Positions 55,929-64,000 of a stretch of 64,000 bases of DNA are shown here, in pieces. The stretch is from an uncultured Lachnospiraceae bacterium (GTDB taxonomy: Bacteria > Bacillota > Clostridia > Lachnospirales > Lachnospiraceae): contig CAMUMG010000006.1 of assembly GCA_947089905.1 (NCBI GenBank), positions 1 to 64,000 of the forward strand. The letters run 5' to 3'. Below the pieces are notes generated by a model. The model worked only from the letters and a program-made list of their open reading frames with translations. It made no database searches and was not told the origin of the DNA. Position 1 is the stretch's first letter; every line of letters starts with the position of its first letter. A program made the position numbers and the translations under genes.

Positions 55929-56705
55929 TTACCCTACTCTACCTATTGTATTCGCTGCCAGATCTAATGTAGAATCAATCGATTTTATTAATCTTTGATT
56001 TGTTTCATATGCTCTTGTAATTTCTATCATATTGACCATTTCACGAACAATATTTACATTTGACTGTTCCGTATATCCTTGAAGAATTTCTGCTGTAGTA
56101 TCCTTTTGCTGTGCACCATTTACGGGTTCATACATAGTATAGCCAACTTTTTTTAAGAAATCATAGTCTTCAAAATCTTTTAGTACGATTTTATCTATGA
56201 GTTCTCCATCTGCATATACCTGTCCATTCTCTGTAATTGTTACATCTGTCGCATCTACTGGAACTTGAAGTTCTCCGCTTTCTGATCTTAAATTATTTCC
56301 ATCTGTATCAACAATATGACCATCTTGCGTAATTTTAAACTGTCCTGCTCTTGTATAACGAATGTGCTCTTCTCCATTTCTGTCTTTCACAGAAACTTCA
56401 AAAAATCCCTCTCCTGCAATGGCAAGATCATAAGTATTATCCGTTTGACGGATAGAGCCCTGTGTATAATCTGTATAGATCTCTCCTAACTTTACACCCG
56501 GACTCATTACTCCTATCTCTTCCTTGCGCCAACCTGCTGCCTCATCTCGAATCTTAATTGCCATTACATCTTTAAAAGATTCGCTTGTCACCCCTTCTTT
56601 CTTAAAACCAACGGTTGTTGCATTTGCCATATTATTTGAAATAATATCCAAACGTTTTTGTTCATTTACCATTCCTGTCCAGCCAGTATACAATGCCCTA
56701 ACCAT
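55929..56705 (-). CDS. flhO: Flagellar hook-basal body protein (FlhO/FlgF type)
   Basis: A 258-residue rod protein. The start at 56705 (MVRALYT) follows GGAGGTG. The RLDIISNNMANATTVGFKK motif, IAGEGFFEVSVKDRNG and the C-terminal SNVNIVREMVNMIEITRAYETNQ segment are seen. It lies between mbl and flhP as in Bacillus, where both are distal/proximal rod components. About 25 bases separate it from flhP. Confidence 0.9.
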   Translation of the reverse strand: MVRALYTGWTGMVNEQKRLDIISNNMANATTVGFKKEGVTSESFKDVMAIKIRDEAAGWRKEEIGVMSPGVKLGEIYTDYTQGSIRQTDNTYDLAIAGEGFFEVSVKDRNGEEHIRYTRAGQFKITQDGHIVDTDGNNLRSESGELQVPVDATDVTITENGQVYADGELIDKIVLKDFEDYDFLKKVGYTMYEPVNGAQQKDTTAEILQGYTEQSNVNIVREMVNMIEITRAYETNQRLIKSIDSTLDLAANTIGRVG

Positions 56706-56792
56706 TTTTTCACCTCCATACAAATATATGTCTATTCGGGATCCATCCCAAATCTGTCCTGAAACAAATGTTTCATCAGACAGCTTCCTTTA

Positions 56793-57788
56793 CTACTCTT
56801 TTCCCTTATGACCACTTAAAAATTCAACATACTTACCTGTTCCAATCGCAACTGCGGTCATAGGATCTTCTGCAGTCATAGTCGTAATTCCGGTTTTTTC
56901 TTCAATTAATTCCTCTAAACCATATAAAAGGCATCCTCCTCCGGTCAATACAATTCCACGATCTGCAATATCTGCGGCAAGTTCTGGTGGTGTCTTTTCC
57001 AAAACACTGTGCACCGCTTCTACAATTTGCGAAGTTGTTTCCTTTAAAGCTTCTTCTGTTTCCTCAGAGGTCACAGAAATTGTCTTTGGAAGTCCAGTTA
57101 CTAAATTTCTTCCTCTCACATCCATTGCTACAACCTCTGGTCTGCGATATGCTGAACCTATTTTAATTTTGATATCCTCTGCGGTTCTTTCTCCAATTAA
57201 TAAATTATGCTTCTTTCTCATATATCGGACAATTGCTTCGTCAAAATCATCCCCTGCGATCTTAATTGAGGTACTGACAACAGTTCCGCCCAATGAAATC
57301 ACGGCAATGTCTGAAGTACCTCCTCCAATATCTACAATCATATTTCCACATGGTCTTGCAATATCAATCCCTGCACCAATCGCTGCAGCAATAGGTTCTT
57401 CAATAATAGCAACTTCTCTTGCGCCTGCTTCATACGTAGCATCTTCTACTGCCTTTTTTTCAACCTCTGTTACTCCACTTGGTACACATACACTGATCAC
57501 TGGCTTACGGAATCTCTGTTTTCCAACTGCCTTTTGAATAAAGTATTTCAGCATCTTTTGTGTTACTGTATAGTCGGAAATAACTCCCTGTCTAAGTGGG
57601 CGGACTGCAACAATATTTCCCGGAGTTCGTCCAAGCATAAGACGTGCTTCTTCTCCTATTGCCTTAATTTTACTTGTATCTCGATCAAACGCTACTACAG
57701 AAGGCTCTTTTAATACAACACCTTTTCCTTTTATATAAACGAGTACACTTGCTGTACCCAAATCAATTCCAATATCGCTTCCTAACAT
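56793..57788 (-). CDS. mbl: MreB-like cytoskeletal ATPase (Mbl type)
   Basis: A 331-residue actin-like protein that guides wall elongation. The start at 57788 (MLGSDIGIDL) has AAAGGAG upstream. Phosphate-1 (IGIDLGTASVLVYIKGKG), connect and phosphate-2 (MIVDIGGGTSDIAVISLGG) and adenosine (IVLTGGGCLLYGLEEL) motifs are complete. Mbl rather than MreB is inferred from the following flhO-flhP genes. Confidence 0.9.
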   Translation of the reverse strand: MLGSDIGIDLGTASVLVYIKGKGVVLKEPSVVAFDRDTSKIKAIGEEARLMLGRTPGNIVAVRPLRQGVISDYTVTQKMLKYFIQKAVGKQRFRKPVISVCVPSGVTEVEKKAVEDATYEAGAREVAIIEEPIAAAIGAGIDIARPCGNMIVDIGGGTSDIAVISLGGTVVSTSIKIAGDDFDEAIVRYMRKKHNLLIGERTAEDIKIKIGSAYRRPEVVAMDVRGRNLVTGLPKTISVTSEETEEALKETTSQIVEAVHSVLEKTPPELAADIADRGIVLTGGGCLLYGLEELIEEKTGITTMTAEDPMTAVAIGTGKYVEFLSGHKGKE

Positions 57789-58139
57789 TTTTGTTCTCCT
57801 TTCCAATCTATCCCATATCAGTCTTTCATTTAATTTATATTCTATTTTCTGTTGTATCTATCATCATTATGCCCATTTACCAACTTCATATTTCCTAAAA
57901 AAACTGATACTTCTCCCAGTATCCATTGTATCATATTCTTTCTTATTATAAACGCTATTCTATAAATTTTCAAAGGAAATTTTCACTTTTTTTCATTATT
58001 AATGATTTCTTCATTTTTTAGAGAGAAGCGCCTCAAATTTTAGACAATTCGCTGTATTTTTCTGTCCTTTTACTTTTTAAAAAACTTAATATTACTCAAA
58101 AATCTGCCGATAAATGAAACAAACAATGAGGTGATGCTG
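57789..58139. other. Divergent intergenic region of 351 bases
   Basis: This gap separates mbl (minus) and the small membrane protein gene (plus). It holds a GATACT/AGTATC hairpin near 57908-57926 in the mbl leader, AT-rich DNA, and the sigma-28 promoter of the plus-strand gene. I see no gene in it. Confidence 0.7.
58087..58113 (+). promoter_or_regulatory. Sigma-28-type promoter of the small membrane protein
   Basis: TAAT (58087-58090), exactly 15 bases, then GCCGATAA (58106-58113), a perfect flagellar sigma -10 box. It would start transcription about 20 bases before the ATG at 58140. Confidence 0.8.
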
Positions 58140-58631
58140 ATGAAAAAAAATATTCAGATTATGGATAGAGAACTTTTAACCCTATGTGCTTATCGTGCTC
58201 TTATTGTTGAAAGACGTATTTTTTTAATAATTATGGCAGTATTTTTTACATATGGTATTTATCACCATGTCTACTCAAGACCAATTATTTATTTAAGTTT
58301 AACTTACTTTTTATTACCTGCGGCAGTTTCCGCACTCTATTCAGGATATAGAAATGAAAAAAAGAAACCTACTAAAATTTCTCCCCAATTTCCAACTCTT
58401 TGGAAACGCTATCTTTACACTCCATCGAAACTAAGAGATCTAAGTATTGGTAGTCTAATTGAGGCAGGACTTCTTATACTTTGGCAATTTACCTCTGCTG
58501 TCTCATTTCCTTCAAAGTTTTTTACTCTGTTGCCCTGTATTATGTCCGTTTTTCTTCTTGTCTTCTTTTTTTTAGGGACATTATTTTTATTTATATGGCA
58601 GAAAAAAAATCTGATGAATGGGAAACTATAA
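58140..58631 (+). CDS. Small membrane protein, sigma-28 controlled, unknown function
   Basis: A 163-residue protein that I do not recognise. The start at 58140 (MKKNIQIMDRELL) has GAGG 8 bases upstream. Four hydrophobic segments are seen: about 30-50 (IFLIIMAVFFTYGIYHH), 53-68, 102-118 and 125-155 (CIMSVFLLVFFFLGTLFLF). The cytoplasmic N-terminus and the middle loop are basic. It stands alone, but its near-consensus flagellar promoter suggests a motility-linked role. No homologous family comes to mind. Confidence 0.7.
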   Translation: MKKNIQIMDRELLTLCAYRALIVERRIFLIIMAVFFTYGIYHHVYSRPIIYLSLTYFLLPAAVSALYSGYRNEKKKPTKISPQFPTLWKRYLYTPSKLRDLSIGSLIEAGLLILWQFTSAVSFPSKFFTLLPCIMSVFLLVFFFLGTLFLFIWQKKNLMNGKL

Positions 58632-58704
58632 CGAAACCGATCTATATTGTATTATACCTCAAAACTTATACTTTCTTTCACTTATCTATTTTGCTAAAAA
58701 ATCT

Positions 58705-58741
58705 TAGGACTGAATCGATTATATATAACAATTCAGTCCTA
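58705..58741 (-). terminator. Terminator after the RimL-type GNAT
   Basis: TAGGACTGAAT (58705-58715) pairs with its exact complement (58731-58741), with AAGATTTTTT following on the minus strand. The stem recurs at 63191-63228. Confidence 0.85.
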
Positions 58742-58753
58742 AAAATATTTATA

Positions 58754-59323
58754 TCATCTATTACTTTTTATCTTTTTCCACTCGCTTTGCAAAATACCAT
58801 AATCAGATATATCAAAAAACTCTCCTGTTGGAGCTTTATGACATTCCCGTTTTGTGCCTTCCAAGGTAAGACCACATTTTTGAGCAACCTTGCCAGAAGC
58901 GGGATTTTTAACTGCATGACAAATACCAATACGATGCACCCCAACTTCTTCAAAAAGATAATCAATCACGGCTTTTACAGCTTCCGTCATAAGACCTTTA
59001 TTCCAATAGTCGTAACCCATACAATATCCAAGATCAGCATACTCCGATTTTTCATCGATTTTAACTACACTGATATTACCAATAATTTTTCCTTCAAACT
59101 CCATAACCCAGTTGTAAGTACTCAAACTTTCATAAGTAGCACACCACATCTCTAATAGTTGCTTTGTAACTTCTACTGATCCATGAGGACACCAAGTCAA
59201 AAAACGGGTGACTCTTTCGTCATTTGCCCAAGTATCAAACATCGCCTGAGCATCCTCTAGGACGAACTTACGTAAAGTAAGTCTCTTTGTATGTAATATT
59301 TGTGTTCCTCTTTGTGTAATCAT
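58754..59323 (-). CDS. GNAT N-acetyltransferase (RimJ/RimL type)
   Basis: A 189-residue acetyltransferase. LHTKRLTLRKFVLEDAQAMF opens it, and the acetyl-CoA loop is replaced by the RimL-like GYDYWNKGLMTEAVKAV. CHAVKNPASGKVAQKCGL and LEGTKRECHK are typical of RimJ/RimL ribosomal-protein or small-molecule acetylases. Substrate unknown. RBS is weak. Start of an accessory group of four short genes. Confidence 0.88.
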   Translation of the reverse strand: MITQRGTQILHTKRLTLRKFVLEDAQAMFDTWANDERVTRFLTWCPHGSVEVTKQLLEMWCATYESLSTYNWVMEFEGKIIGNISVVKIDEKSEYADLGYCMGYDYWNKGLMTEAVKAVIDYLFEEVGVHRIGICHAVKNPASGKVAQKCGLTLEGTKRECHKAPTGEFFDISDYGILQSEWKKIKSNR

Positions 59324-59357
59324 TGTCAGTCAATCCTTTCACCTAAAAAATACTTTT

Positions 59358-59858
59358 TCACTCCAAAGTTAGCTCCATCTCAATACATTTCCATTCACCA
59401 ATAGGCATTTTATAAATTTCAGTCTTTCCAACGGGCTGAAATCCAACTGATTCATAACAGTATCTTGCACTATCATTATTTTCAAAGACTCCCAATGTAA
59501 TTTTAGAAGCACACAAAATATTTTTTGTATAATCTATTGCCAACTGTAACATTTTCTTACCATTTTTGTATCCTCTTAAAACAGGATCAACAATAACAAA
59601 TCCAAAACGCACAATACTATCATCATTCTCATCTGGATATCTAATATACAAATGTCCTATAAGATTATTATTATCAAATGCACTAAGCGGAATAAATCGG
59701 TTATTCTTAATCATAACTGCATAATCTTTATTCAAATCATTACCTGAAAGTGGAAACTTTCCTATTCTATTAGCAGACCATTGATATAAACTCTTTTCAT
59801 CTTTAATCCAGCTACATATAATTACTGAATCTTCTTTTTGATATTTTTTTAATTCCAT
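59358..59858 (-). CDS. GNAT family N-acetyltransferase
   Basis: A 166-residue acetyltransferase with the motif LRGYKNGKKMLQLAIDY (about 98-115) binding acetyl-CoA and CYESVGFQPVGKTEIYKM in the C-terminal half. Lies 34 bases before the other GNAT. Substrate unknown. Confidence 0.87.
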   Translation of the reverse strand: MELKKYQKEDSVIICSWIKDEKSLYQWSANRIGKFPLSGNDLNKDYAVMIKNNRFIPLSAFDNNNLIGHLYIRYPDENDDSIVRFGFVIVDPVLRGYKNGKKMLQLAIDYTKNILCASKITLGVFENNDSARYCYESVGFQPVGKTEIYKMPIGEWKCIEMELTLE

Positions 59859-59948
59859 ATTTCTTTCATCCTCTACTAATCCATTTCTATTAATTTTTCA
59901 TAATTAATATTTTCTTTTTTCACTAAATACCTTTCTAAATTCGATATC

Positions 59949-60470
59949 TCAATCAAACAATTTCATATCAAACTGATATACTTCATCAATATAAATATAT
60001 TCCACTCCATACCTGATACACTTTTCTAACATCTCGGCGTTATCTCTATAAACCATATCTAATGTACAATATTCATCATCCATCCGGTTTTCAATAATAC
60101 TTGCATATTTTTTGATATCATCGAAATGATTTGCAATATATTTTTTACTCATAACTAAACAGTAAAATCTAATTTTATCCAAATATTCCTTTTCAAAATC
60201 CCTTTCCCATTCAAAAGGAATATAACATCCTTCTACAACAAGGTTTTGTTCGTTTTCAATAGCAGTCTTAATCATCTCGCGTATAATTGGCCATAAATAC
60301 TCGGTCAGTGCTTTATCATCACTTAAAGGCGTAAGTGTTGTATTGTGACTGCGAATTAGTCCCATTTTCAAATGATCTATAGACAGATAAGGATATTTAT
60401 ATTTTTCAAGAAGTTTTTGAGCAAGTGCTGTTTTGCCTGTATGAGATGCCCCTGTTATTAAAATAATCAT
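59949..60470 (-). CDS. P-loop nucleotide/small-molecule kinase-like protein
   Basis: A 173-residue protein with Walker A at residues 6-14 (GASHTGKTALAQKLLEKY), a following DHLKMGLIRS stretch and VVEGCYIPFEWERDF like the LID/Walker B region of adenylate- or 2-phosphoglycerate-kinase-like proteins. I can not name the substrate. A toxin role such as zeta is not supported, as no antitoxin gene is next to it. Confidence 0.7.
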   Translation of the reverse strand: MIILITGASHTGKTALAQKLLEKYKYPYLSIDHLKMGLIRSHNTTLTPLSDDKALTEYLWPIIREMIKTAIENEQNLVVEGCYIPFEWERDFEKEYLDKIRFYCLVMSKKYIANHFDDIKKYASIIENRMDDEYCTLDMVYRDNAEMLEKCIRYGVEYIYIDEVYQFDMKLFD

Positions 60471-60544
60471 TTTTTCTCCTATGGTTATTCCTACTTTTTT
60501 TCTAATTATATCACTTTCATTTTTTATTTACTACCATAAAATAT

Positions 60545-60574
60545 AGGGCATAGCAACTGCTATGCCCTTTTTTG
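60545..60574 (-). terminator. Terminator after rsiV
   Basis: AGGGCATAGCA and TGCTATGCCCT (60545-60568) are an 11-bp perfect stem. The T-run is on the plus strand (TTTTTT), while the minus strand has TATATTTTA, so the hairpin may work both ways. Confidence 0.75.
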
Positions 60575-60634
60575 ATTTCACTCGTTTTCTTATTAACTAA
60601 ACAGGTTATAAAAAAATTCCCTAAAACTATACTT

Positions 60635-61486
60635 TTACTTTATAATCTCAAATTCTTGCGAACCTGCAGTTCCCGGAGCAATTTCATATTTTTCAAATAT
60701 AATTACCGGATTCCCATTACTATTTATATAAAACTTTGTACTCTCATCCACTCCGTTCCATTGTTCATCCCAAAATTCCATTCCTGTTTCTTCTTCCTTT
60801 TGTTTAATTTGATAGCGAATATTTTCTTCTACAGACTGCTTATAACTATCGCCAAAAATTTCTTTCAGTGTCAGCCATTTACCTGCTTTTATATCAAAAC
60901 TGTAGTATCTGGCTTCATTATTGGCATGATTCCAACTATCATTGCCCATGATTACTAATGACAAATATTCATCAGTTAATGTTTTCACTTCATACCACAC
61001 TTTGATTTTTATATCATGTTTTGCCCATTCTTCTTCTGTACCACCCGTCTCAAGAAAAGCTTTTTTATATTGTTCTGCTCTCAACAAGGCTTCATCTGCA
61101 TACTGCTTACAAAACGCATAAATCTCTTCATTTACTCCTTTTTCTAACCCATTTAATTCTTCTGAAATTAACTCAATACTAGGAATATCCACTGAAATAT
61201 CTGTATCTTCTGTTTTTGTTTCATAGGAACGGAATGTTACAATACGTGCTATAGAACCAATCACTGGAATATTGCTAATTTCTTGTGCAAATGTTTTACT
61301 GCTATTTATACCTACTATAAACAAAATTGCTACTGCCGCTGCTGCTGCTGTTATCTTTTTCATAAATAAACCTCTCTTATTATGTTTTTTTTCTGCTTTT
61401 TTAATTTCCAACATAACTCGTTTTGACAGTTCTTCTGGAATTGGAATATCATCATACTTTTGCTTTGCCTCTGCCATACGTTTCAT
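60635..61486 (-). CDS. rsiV: RsiV-like anti-sigma factor
   Basis: A 283-residue type II membrane protein. A cytoplasmic N-terminus (about 1-42, with KMQK-type helix binding the sigma), one membrane helix (about 44-64, ITAAAAAVAILFIVGI) and an outside DUF4163/DUF3298 domain to the end are seen. In Bacillus and Clostridioides RsiV is the lysozyme receptor: binding triggers signal-peptidase and site-2 cleavage and frees SigV. It overlaps sigV by ATGA. Ligand here is inferred. Confidence 0.85.
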   Translation of the reverse strand: MKRMAEAKQKYDDIPIPEELSKRVMLEIKKAEKKHNKRGLFMKKITAAAAAVAILFIVGINSSKTFAQEISNIPVIGSIARIVTFRSYETKTEDTDISVDIPSIELISEELNGLEKGVNEEIYAFCKQYADEALLRAEQYKKAFLETGGTEEEWAKHDIKIKVWYEVKTLTDEYLSLVIMGNDSWNHANNEARYYSFDIKAGKWLTLKEIFGDSYKQSVEENIRYQIKQKEEETGMEFWDEQWNGVDESTKFYINSNGNPVIIFEKYEIAPGTAGSQEFEIIK

Positions 61487-61977
61487 ACACCTGCCTCCTT
61501 TTCAATAGCAACCTTTAGTGCCTTTAACTCACGATAGAGTTTTGTTTTTACTGTATTCAAATTCATTCTTAAAATCTGAGCGATTTCACTGAGTTCTAAC
61601 TCTTCAAAAAATCGCAATTTTATAATGTTTTGAGCATCTTCTTCCATTTGTTCTATTTGAGTATACAAATCGTCATATATCTCAAACTGTTTTTCTTCAT
61701 AGGGAATTTCACGATAATAGCTTTCATCTGTTAAAACTAACCGTTTTTTTGCCTTTAATAAAGCAAGACTTTCATTCAAAACTATTTTATAAAACCATGT
61801 TTTAATCGCCTCCTCATTTTTCAAATTCTTATAGTGCGTTAATGCTTTGCAAACTGCATTTTGTACTACATCTAACGCATCATCTTGATTCTTTACATAG
61901 CTGAATGCTAACCGGTAAAACTTATTCTGATTTTCAATAATGTAAGCAACCAGCTTATCATAAAGATCTTGCTTCAA
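61483..61977 (-). CDS. sigV: SigV-like ECF sigma factor
   Basis: A 164-residue ECF sigma. Region 2 (about 18-85: FSYVKNQDDALDVVQNAVCKAL, AIKTWFYKIVLNESLALLK) and region 4 (about 110-160: LRFFEELELSEIAQILRMN) are clear. TTG start with GAGGG 9 bases upstream. Coupled to the RsiV gene, it probably controls resistance to lysozyme or other wall stress. A TGAAAC-type promoter lies upstream. Confidence 0.88.
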   Translation of the reverse strand: MKQDLYDKLVAYIIENQNKFYRLAFSYVKNQDDALDVVQNAVCKALTHYKNLKNEEAIKTWFYKIVLNESLALLKAKKRLVLTDESYYREIPYEEKQFEIYDDLYTQIEQMEEDAQNIIKLRFFEELELSEIAQILRMNLNTVKTKLYRELKALKVAIEKEAGV

Positions 61978-62013
61978 ATCAACACACCCTCTCTTTTTTT
62001 GTAGTCTAATATA

Positions 62014-62041
62014 TAGATAAATAAAAAGGAGAAAAGTTTCA
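62014..62041 (-). promoter_or_regulatory. Putative autoregulated ECF promoter of sigV
   Basis: TGAAAC (62036-62041), 16 bases, then TATCTA (62014-62019) on the minus strand. The -35 box and TTTT after it match the SigV-type promoters; the -10 (CGTCTA type) matches four of six. Confidence 0.45.
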
Positions 62042-62095
62042 AAATACCTTAATTTATAAGAAATAAATCTATTAAATCAATAATAAATACAAAAC

Positions 62096-62134
62096 ACCGC
62101 AATCCTCTGACTTTTCAAAGAATTGCGATGCTTT
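62096..62134 (-). terminator. Terminator after the pglZ remnant
   Basis: ATCGCAATTCTTTGA (minus strand, 62115-62129) pairs with TCAGAGGATTGCGGT (62096-62110), followed by GTTTTGTATTT. Confidence 0.8.
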
Positions 62135-62181
62135 ATATTTATCTTTTATTGTTTAAAAATGTATTTATTCTATTAGCCTTT

Positions 62182-62982
62182 CTAGCCAAAAAAATCAAAT
62201 TCATCTACCGCAAAAGCAATATCTATCTGAAATTCCTCCTTTGCCTTTATTTTTCCATCTTTATCAGCAATCACAAGATAATAAATTTCTTTGCTGTCAT
62301 ATTTTAACGATCGTAAACTAAAATTACATCGAAATATACGTTCTTGTCCATTCTCACTGGTTTTATCTGCAATGATTTTCTGAATATCACTGATTTGTTT
62401 TCCACTGCTATCTGTAAAATATGCGTGATAAACAGCTGCTGCCCTGTTATCACCTACTGATTCTTTTTGATAAAAGTTCAGGGAAAAAATCATATTACTG
62501 ATTTTATGTGTTGCAGATAAAAGATTTATCTCTACTGGTTTTGTATCATATATATCTTTATTACGCTGATATTCTTTTGATTGATTTCTTAGAAAATGAT
62601 ATTCTATCAAAGGAACACACATTTCTTGTAAGCTAATTCCGCCATGCACATAATTTAATCCCCCGCCATTCATTTTGATACGAATATTTTCCTTAGATGC
62701 AAAAGCCTCATACTTTGTATTTCCATCAAGAAATTTTACAGATTGTAAATATTCTGACTTCGAATCTCCAGTCATAATTGCATAGCGTCTGCCATACTCA
62801 ACAATACGGCTTTTAAATTCTGTCTTATCCATTTTATCCTCTTCTTTCAGAGGACTATAGGTATATAAAAATCCATGATCTGCAGTAATCATAATATTTG
62901 TACCACCAAAATCATTTACAATAATTCGCACAAGATTTTTCAGTTCTGCTATTGCATTATTACAAATCAGAAGTTGAAACAA
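62182..62982 (-). pseudogene. pglZ: Truncated pglZ (BREX phosphatase) C-terminal remnant
   Basis: A 266-codon frame with homology to the C-terminal third of the BREX alkaline-phosphatase-like protein PglZ type A. The phosphatase-domain motifs ITADHGFLY (about 35) and NYVHGGISLQEMCVPLIEYH (about 113-132) match. Full PglZ-A is about 800-900 residues, so the N-terminal two thirds are missing. The frame starts only with a TTG without ribosome-binding site, at a short inverted repeat (62973-62999), where homology ends. No other brx gene is next to it. It must be non-functional as BREX. Confidence 0.8.
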
Positions 62983-62999
62983 TACTTTTCTGTTTCAAC
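62973..62999. repeat. Inverted repeat at the break of pglZ
   Basis: GTTGAAAC (62973-62980) and GTTTCAAC (62992-62999) flank 11 bases at the exact left end of the pglZ homology. It may mark the deletion junction. Confidence 0.6.
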
Positions 63000-63190
63000 A
63001 TTATACCATAGTGTCTATCACCTCTCAAGAAAATATCTTTACAATTTTAAACTAAAACGCCATCTACTGAAAAAAAGAGCTATTCGATTTCCCGAAAAGC
63101 TCATAAAATATTTCAATTAATGAATTTATTCTCCTAATTTCATAACAGATCTCCATTACGATTCGATGATTTTAGAGAAAACAAAAAAGT

Positions 63191-63228
63191 TAAAGGACTG
63201 AATTCATTATAACAAATTCAGTCCTTTA
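63191..63228 (-). terminator. Terminator after the chemoreceptor gene
   Basis: AAAGGACTGAATT and AATTCAGTCCTTT form a 13-bp stem on the minus strand, followed by AACTTTTTTG. Shares the GGACTGAAT stem with 58705-58741. Confidence 0.85.
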
Positions 63229-63240
63229 ATCTCTTTTATC

Positions 63241-64000
63241 TTAAAATAGTTTAAATCTCTTTACTAACTCATCTAGCTTCGTAGACTTATCAGATAAATT
63301 TACACTGATTGCAGAATTTTCTTCTGAGGAAGTTGCTGTATTTTGTGTTGCGCCTGCAATCTGTTCAATTCCTTCCTCTATCTGTTTCAAAGCACTTGCC
63401 TGCTCATTGGCATTTTCTGTAGACTGATGTGCTAACTCTGCAAATGACTTCATATTTACTATAATCTGATCAAATGATTCCGCAGTTGATATTGTAATTG
63501 TATTTCCCTTCTCAATCTCTACTAAAGTCTTATTAATTAACTCCCTTGTATTTACAGCTGATTGTGCACTGTCAGACGCCAATTTTCCAATTTGGTCTGC
63601 AACAACTGCAAATCCTTTTCCAGCTTCTCCCGCTCTAGCTGCTTCAATAGACGCATTTAAAGACAACAAGTTTGTCTGAGATGCAATATCTTCGATTGCA
63701 GTAATGATATTTTCAATTTCCTTTGAAATCTCTGTAATATACTTCATCTCTGCTGCTAATTCTTCCATCTTCTGTTTTTCAATTTCAGCCTTATCTGTAG
63801 AATCCTTAACCTGTTCATAAGCAGATCTTGTCGCCTTTGCACTTTCTACTGCCAAAATAGATACTGTATTCACTGTTGCAGTTAGTTCTTCAACTGTACT
63901 TGCCTGTTCACTTGCTCCCTCTGAAAGCATCTGGGATGCCTTTGCAATCTCCTCCGCATCTGATGCCACATGAGTAGAAGTATTTTGAATTTCAGTAAGT
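63241..64000 (-). CDS. Methyl-accepting chemotaxis protein, C-terminal part (cut by window end)
   Basis: The signalling half of a chemoreceptor; the frame stays open to base 64000, so the gene continues beyond the window. The hairpin tip that binds CheA/CheW is complete ([20 protein letters not shown], then [20 protein letters not shown]), with heptad helices on both sides that would carry methylation sites. Ligand domain not seen. Confidence 0.96.
   Translation of the reverse strand, partial: LTEIQNTSTHVASDAEEIAKASQMLSEGASEQASTVEELTATVNTVSILAVESAKATRSAYEQVKDSTDKAEIEKQKMEELAAEMKYITEISKEIENIITAIEDIASQTNLLSLNASIEAARAGEAGKGFAVVADQIGKLASDSAQSAVNTRELINKTLVEIEKGNTITISTAESFDQIIVNMKSFAELAHQSTENANEQASALKQIEEGIEQIAGATQNTATSSEENSAISVNLSDKSTKLDELVKRFKLF

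Noticed and set aside
58481-59155. 224-codon plus-strand frame overlapping the small membrane protein and a GNAT
   Set aside because: It runs antisense to a clear GNAT gene and through its terminator, with low-complexity composition.
59949-60470. Zeta-type toxin of a toxin-antitoxin pair
   Set aside because: Walker A alone is not enough; there is no small antitoxin gene next to it and the terminator isolates the gene.
60572-60958. 128-codon plus-strand frame over rsiV
   Set aside because: It is antisense to the RsiV coding sequence and has no start signal.

Overview
This window looks like a chromosomal segment from a low-GC, flagellated, Gram-positive anaerobe of the Clostridia, most likely Lachnospirales/Lachnospiraceae. 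The basis is strong AGGAGG ribosome-binding sites, the Firmicute-type L10 leader RNA, the comF-yvyF and mbl-flhO-flhP gene orders, the short Clostridial-type flagellin, RsiV/SigV-type regulation, and the NusG-II/Gx-transporter pair. No rRNA gene is present to fix the genus. Nearly all genes lie on the minus strand, so the window reads right to left in transcription order.

From the left edge: a late-flagellar block (flagellin, FlgN-like protein, FliS, FliD, FlaG) with two sigma-28-type promoters; a gene-free 0.76-kb gap that appears to encode a structured RNA of about 280 nt; an ECF sigma factor; and a two-gene nucleotide-sugar operon (WbpM/CapD-type dehydratase plus SDR epimerase). Next comes the transcription/translation core: rpoC, rpoB, rplL, rplJ, rplA, rplK, nusG, secE and rpmG, with promoters, an L10 leader and two look-alike hairpin elements before rplK and rplA. 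On the plus strand follow an orphan FliD-related protein and a secreted subtilase.

The middle (24.5-48.9 kb) carries oligoendopeptidase F, the Gx-transporter/NusG-II pair, a TipA-type MerR regulator, an ABC export-like cluster (ATPase with a repetitive charged tail, giant CARDB-like surface protein, mini membrane protein, FtsX permease), an AI-2E permease/cytidylate-kinase-like/transglutaminase/DUF58/MoxR operon, a secA-prfB-cheW operon (prfB with its programmed frameshift), hpf, trxB, a CPBP protease and CvfB.

The right part returns to motility: comF-yvyF-CheX-like-CheY-like, a nucleotidyltransferase, recD2, and mbl-flhO-flhP-rod-binding protein. It then enters a more accessory stretch (58-63.2 kb): a small membrane protein behind a near-consensus sigma-28 promoter, two GNATs, a P-loop kinase, a SigV/RsiV pair and a decapitated pglZ gene, the relic of a BREX phage-defence locus. 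A methyl-accepting chemotaxis protein runs off the right edge.

The items I find most worth a second look are the structured RNA upstream of flaG, the orphan FliD-like protein, the sigma-28-driven small membrane protein, the twin hairpins of the L11-L1 operon, the pglZ relic, the CheX-like gene whose strong ribosome-binding site points at an AUA codon, and the ABC/CARDB cluster. I do not see a complete undescribed defence or mobile system. There is no CRISPR array, tRNA, rRNA, insertion sequence or prophage that I can support.
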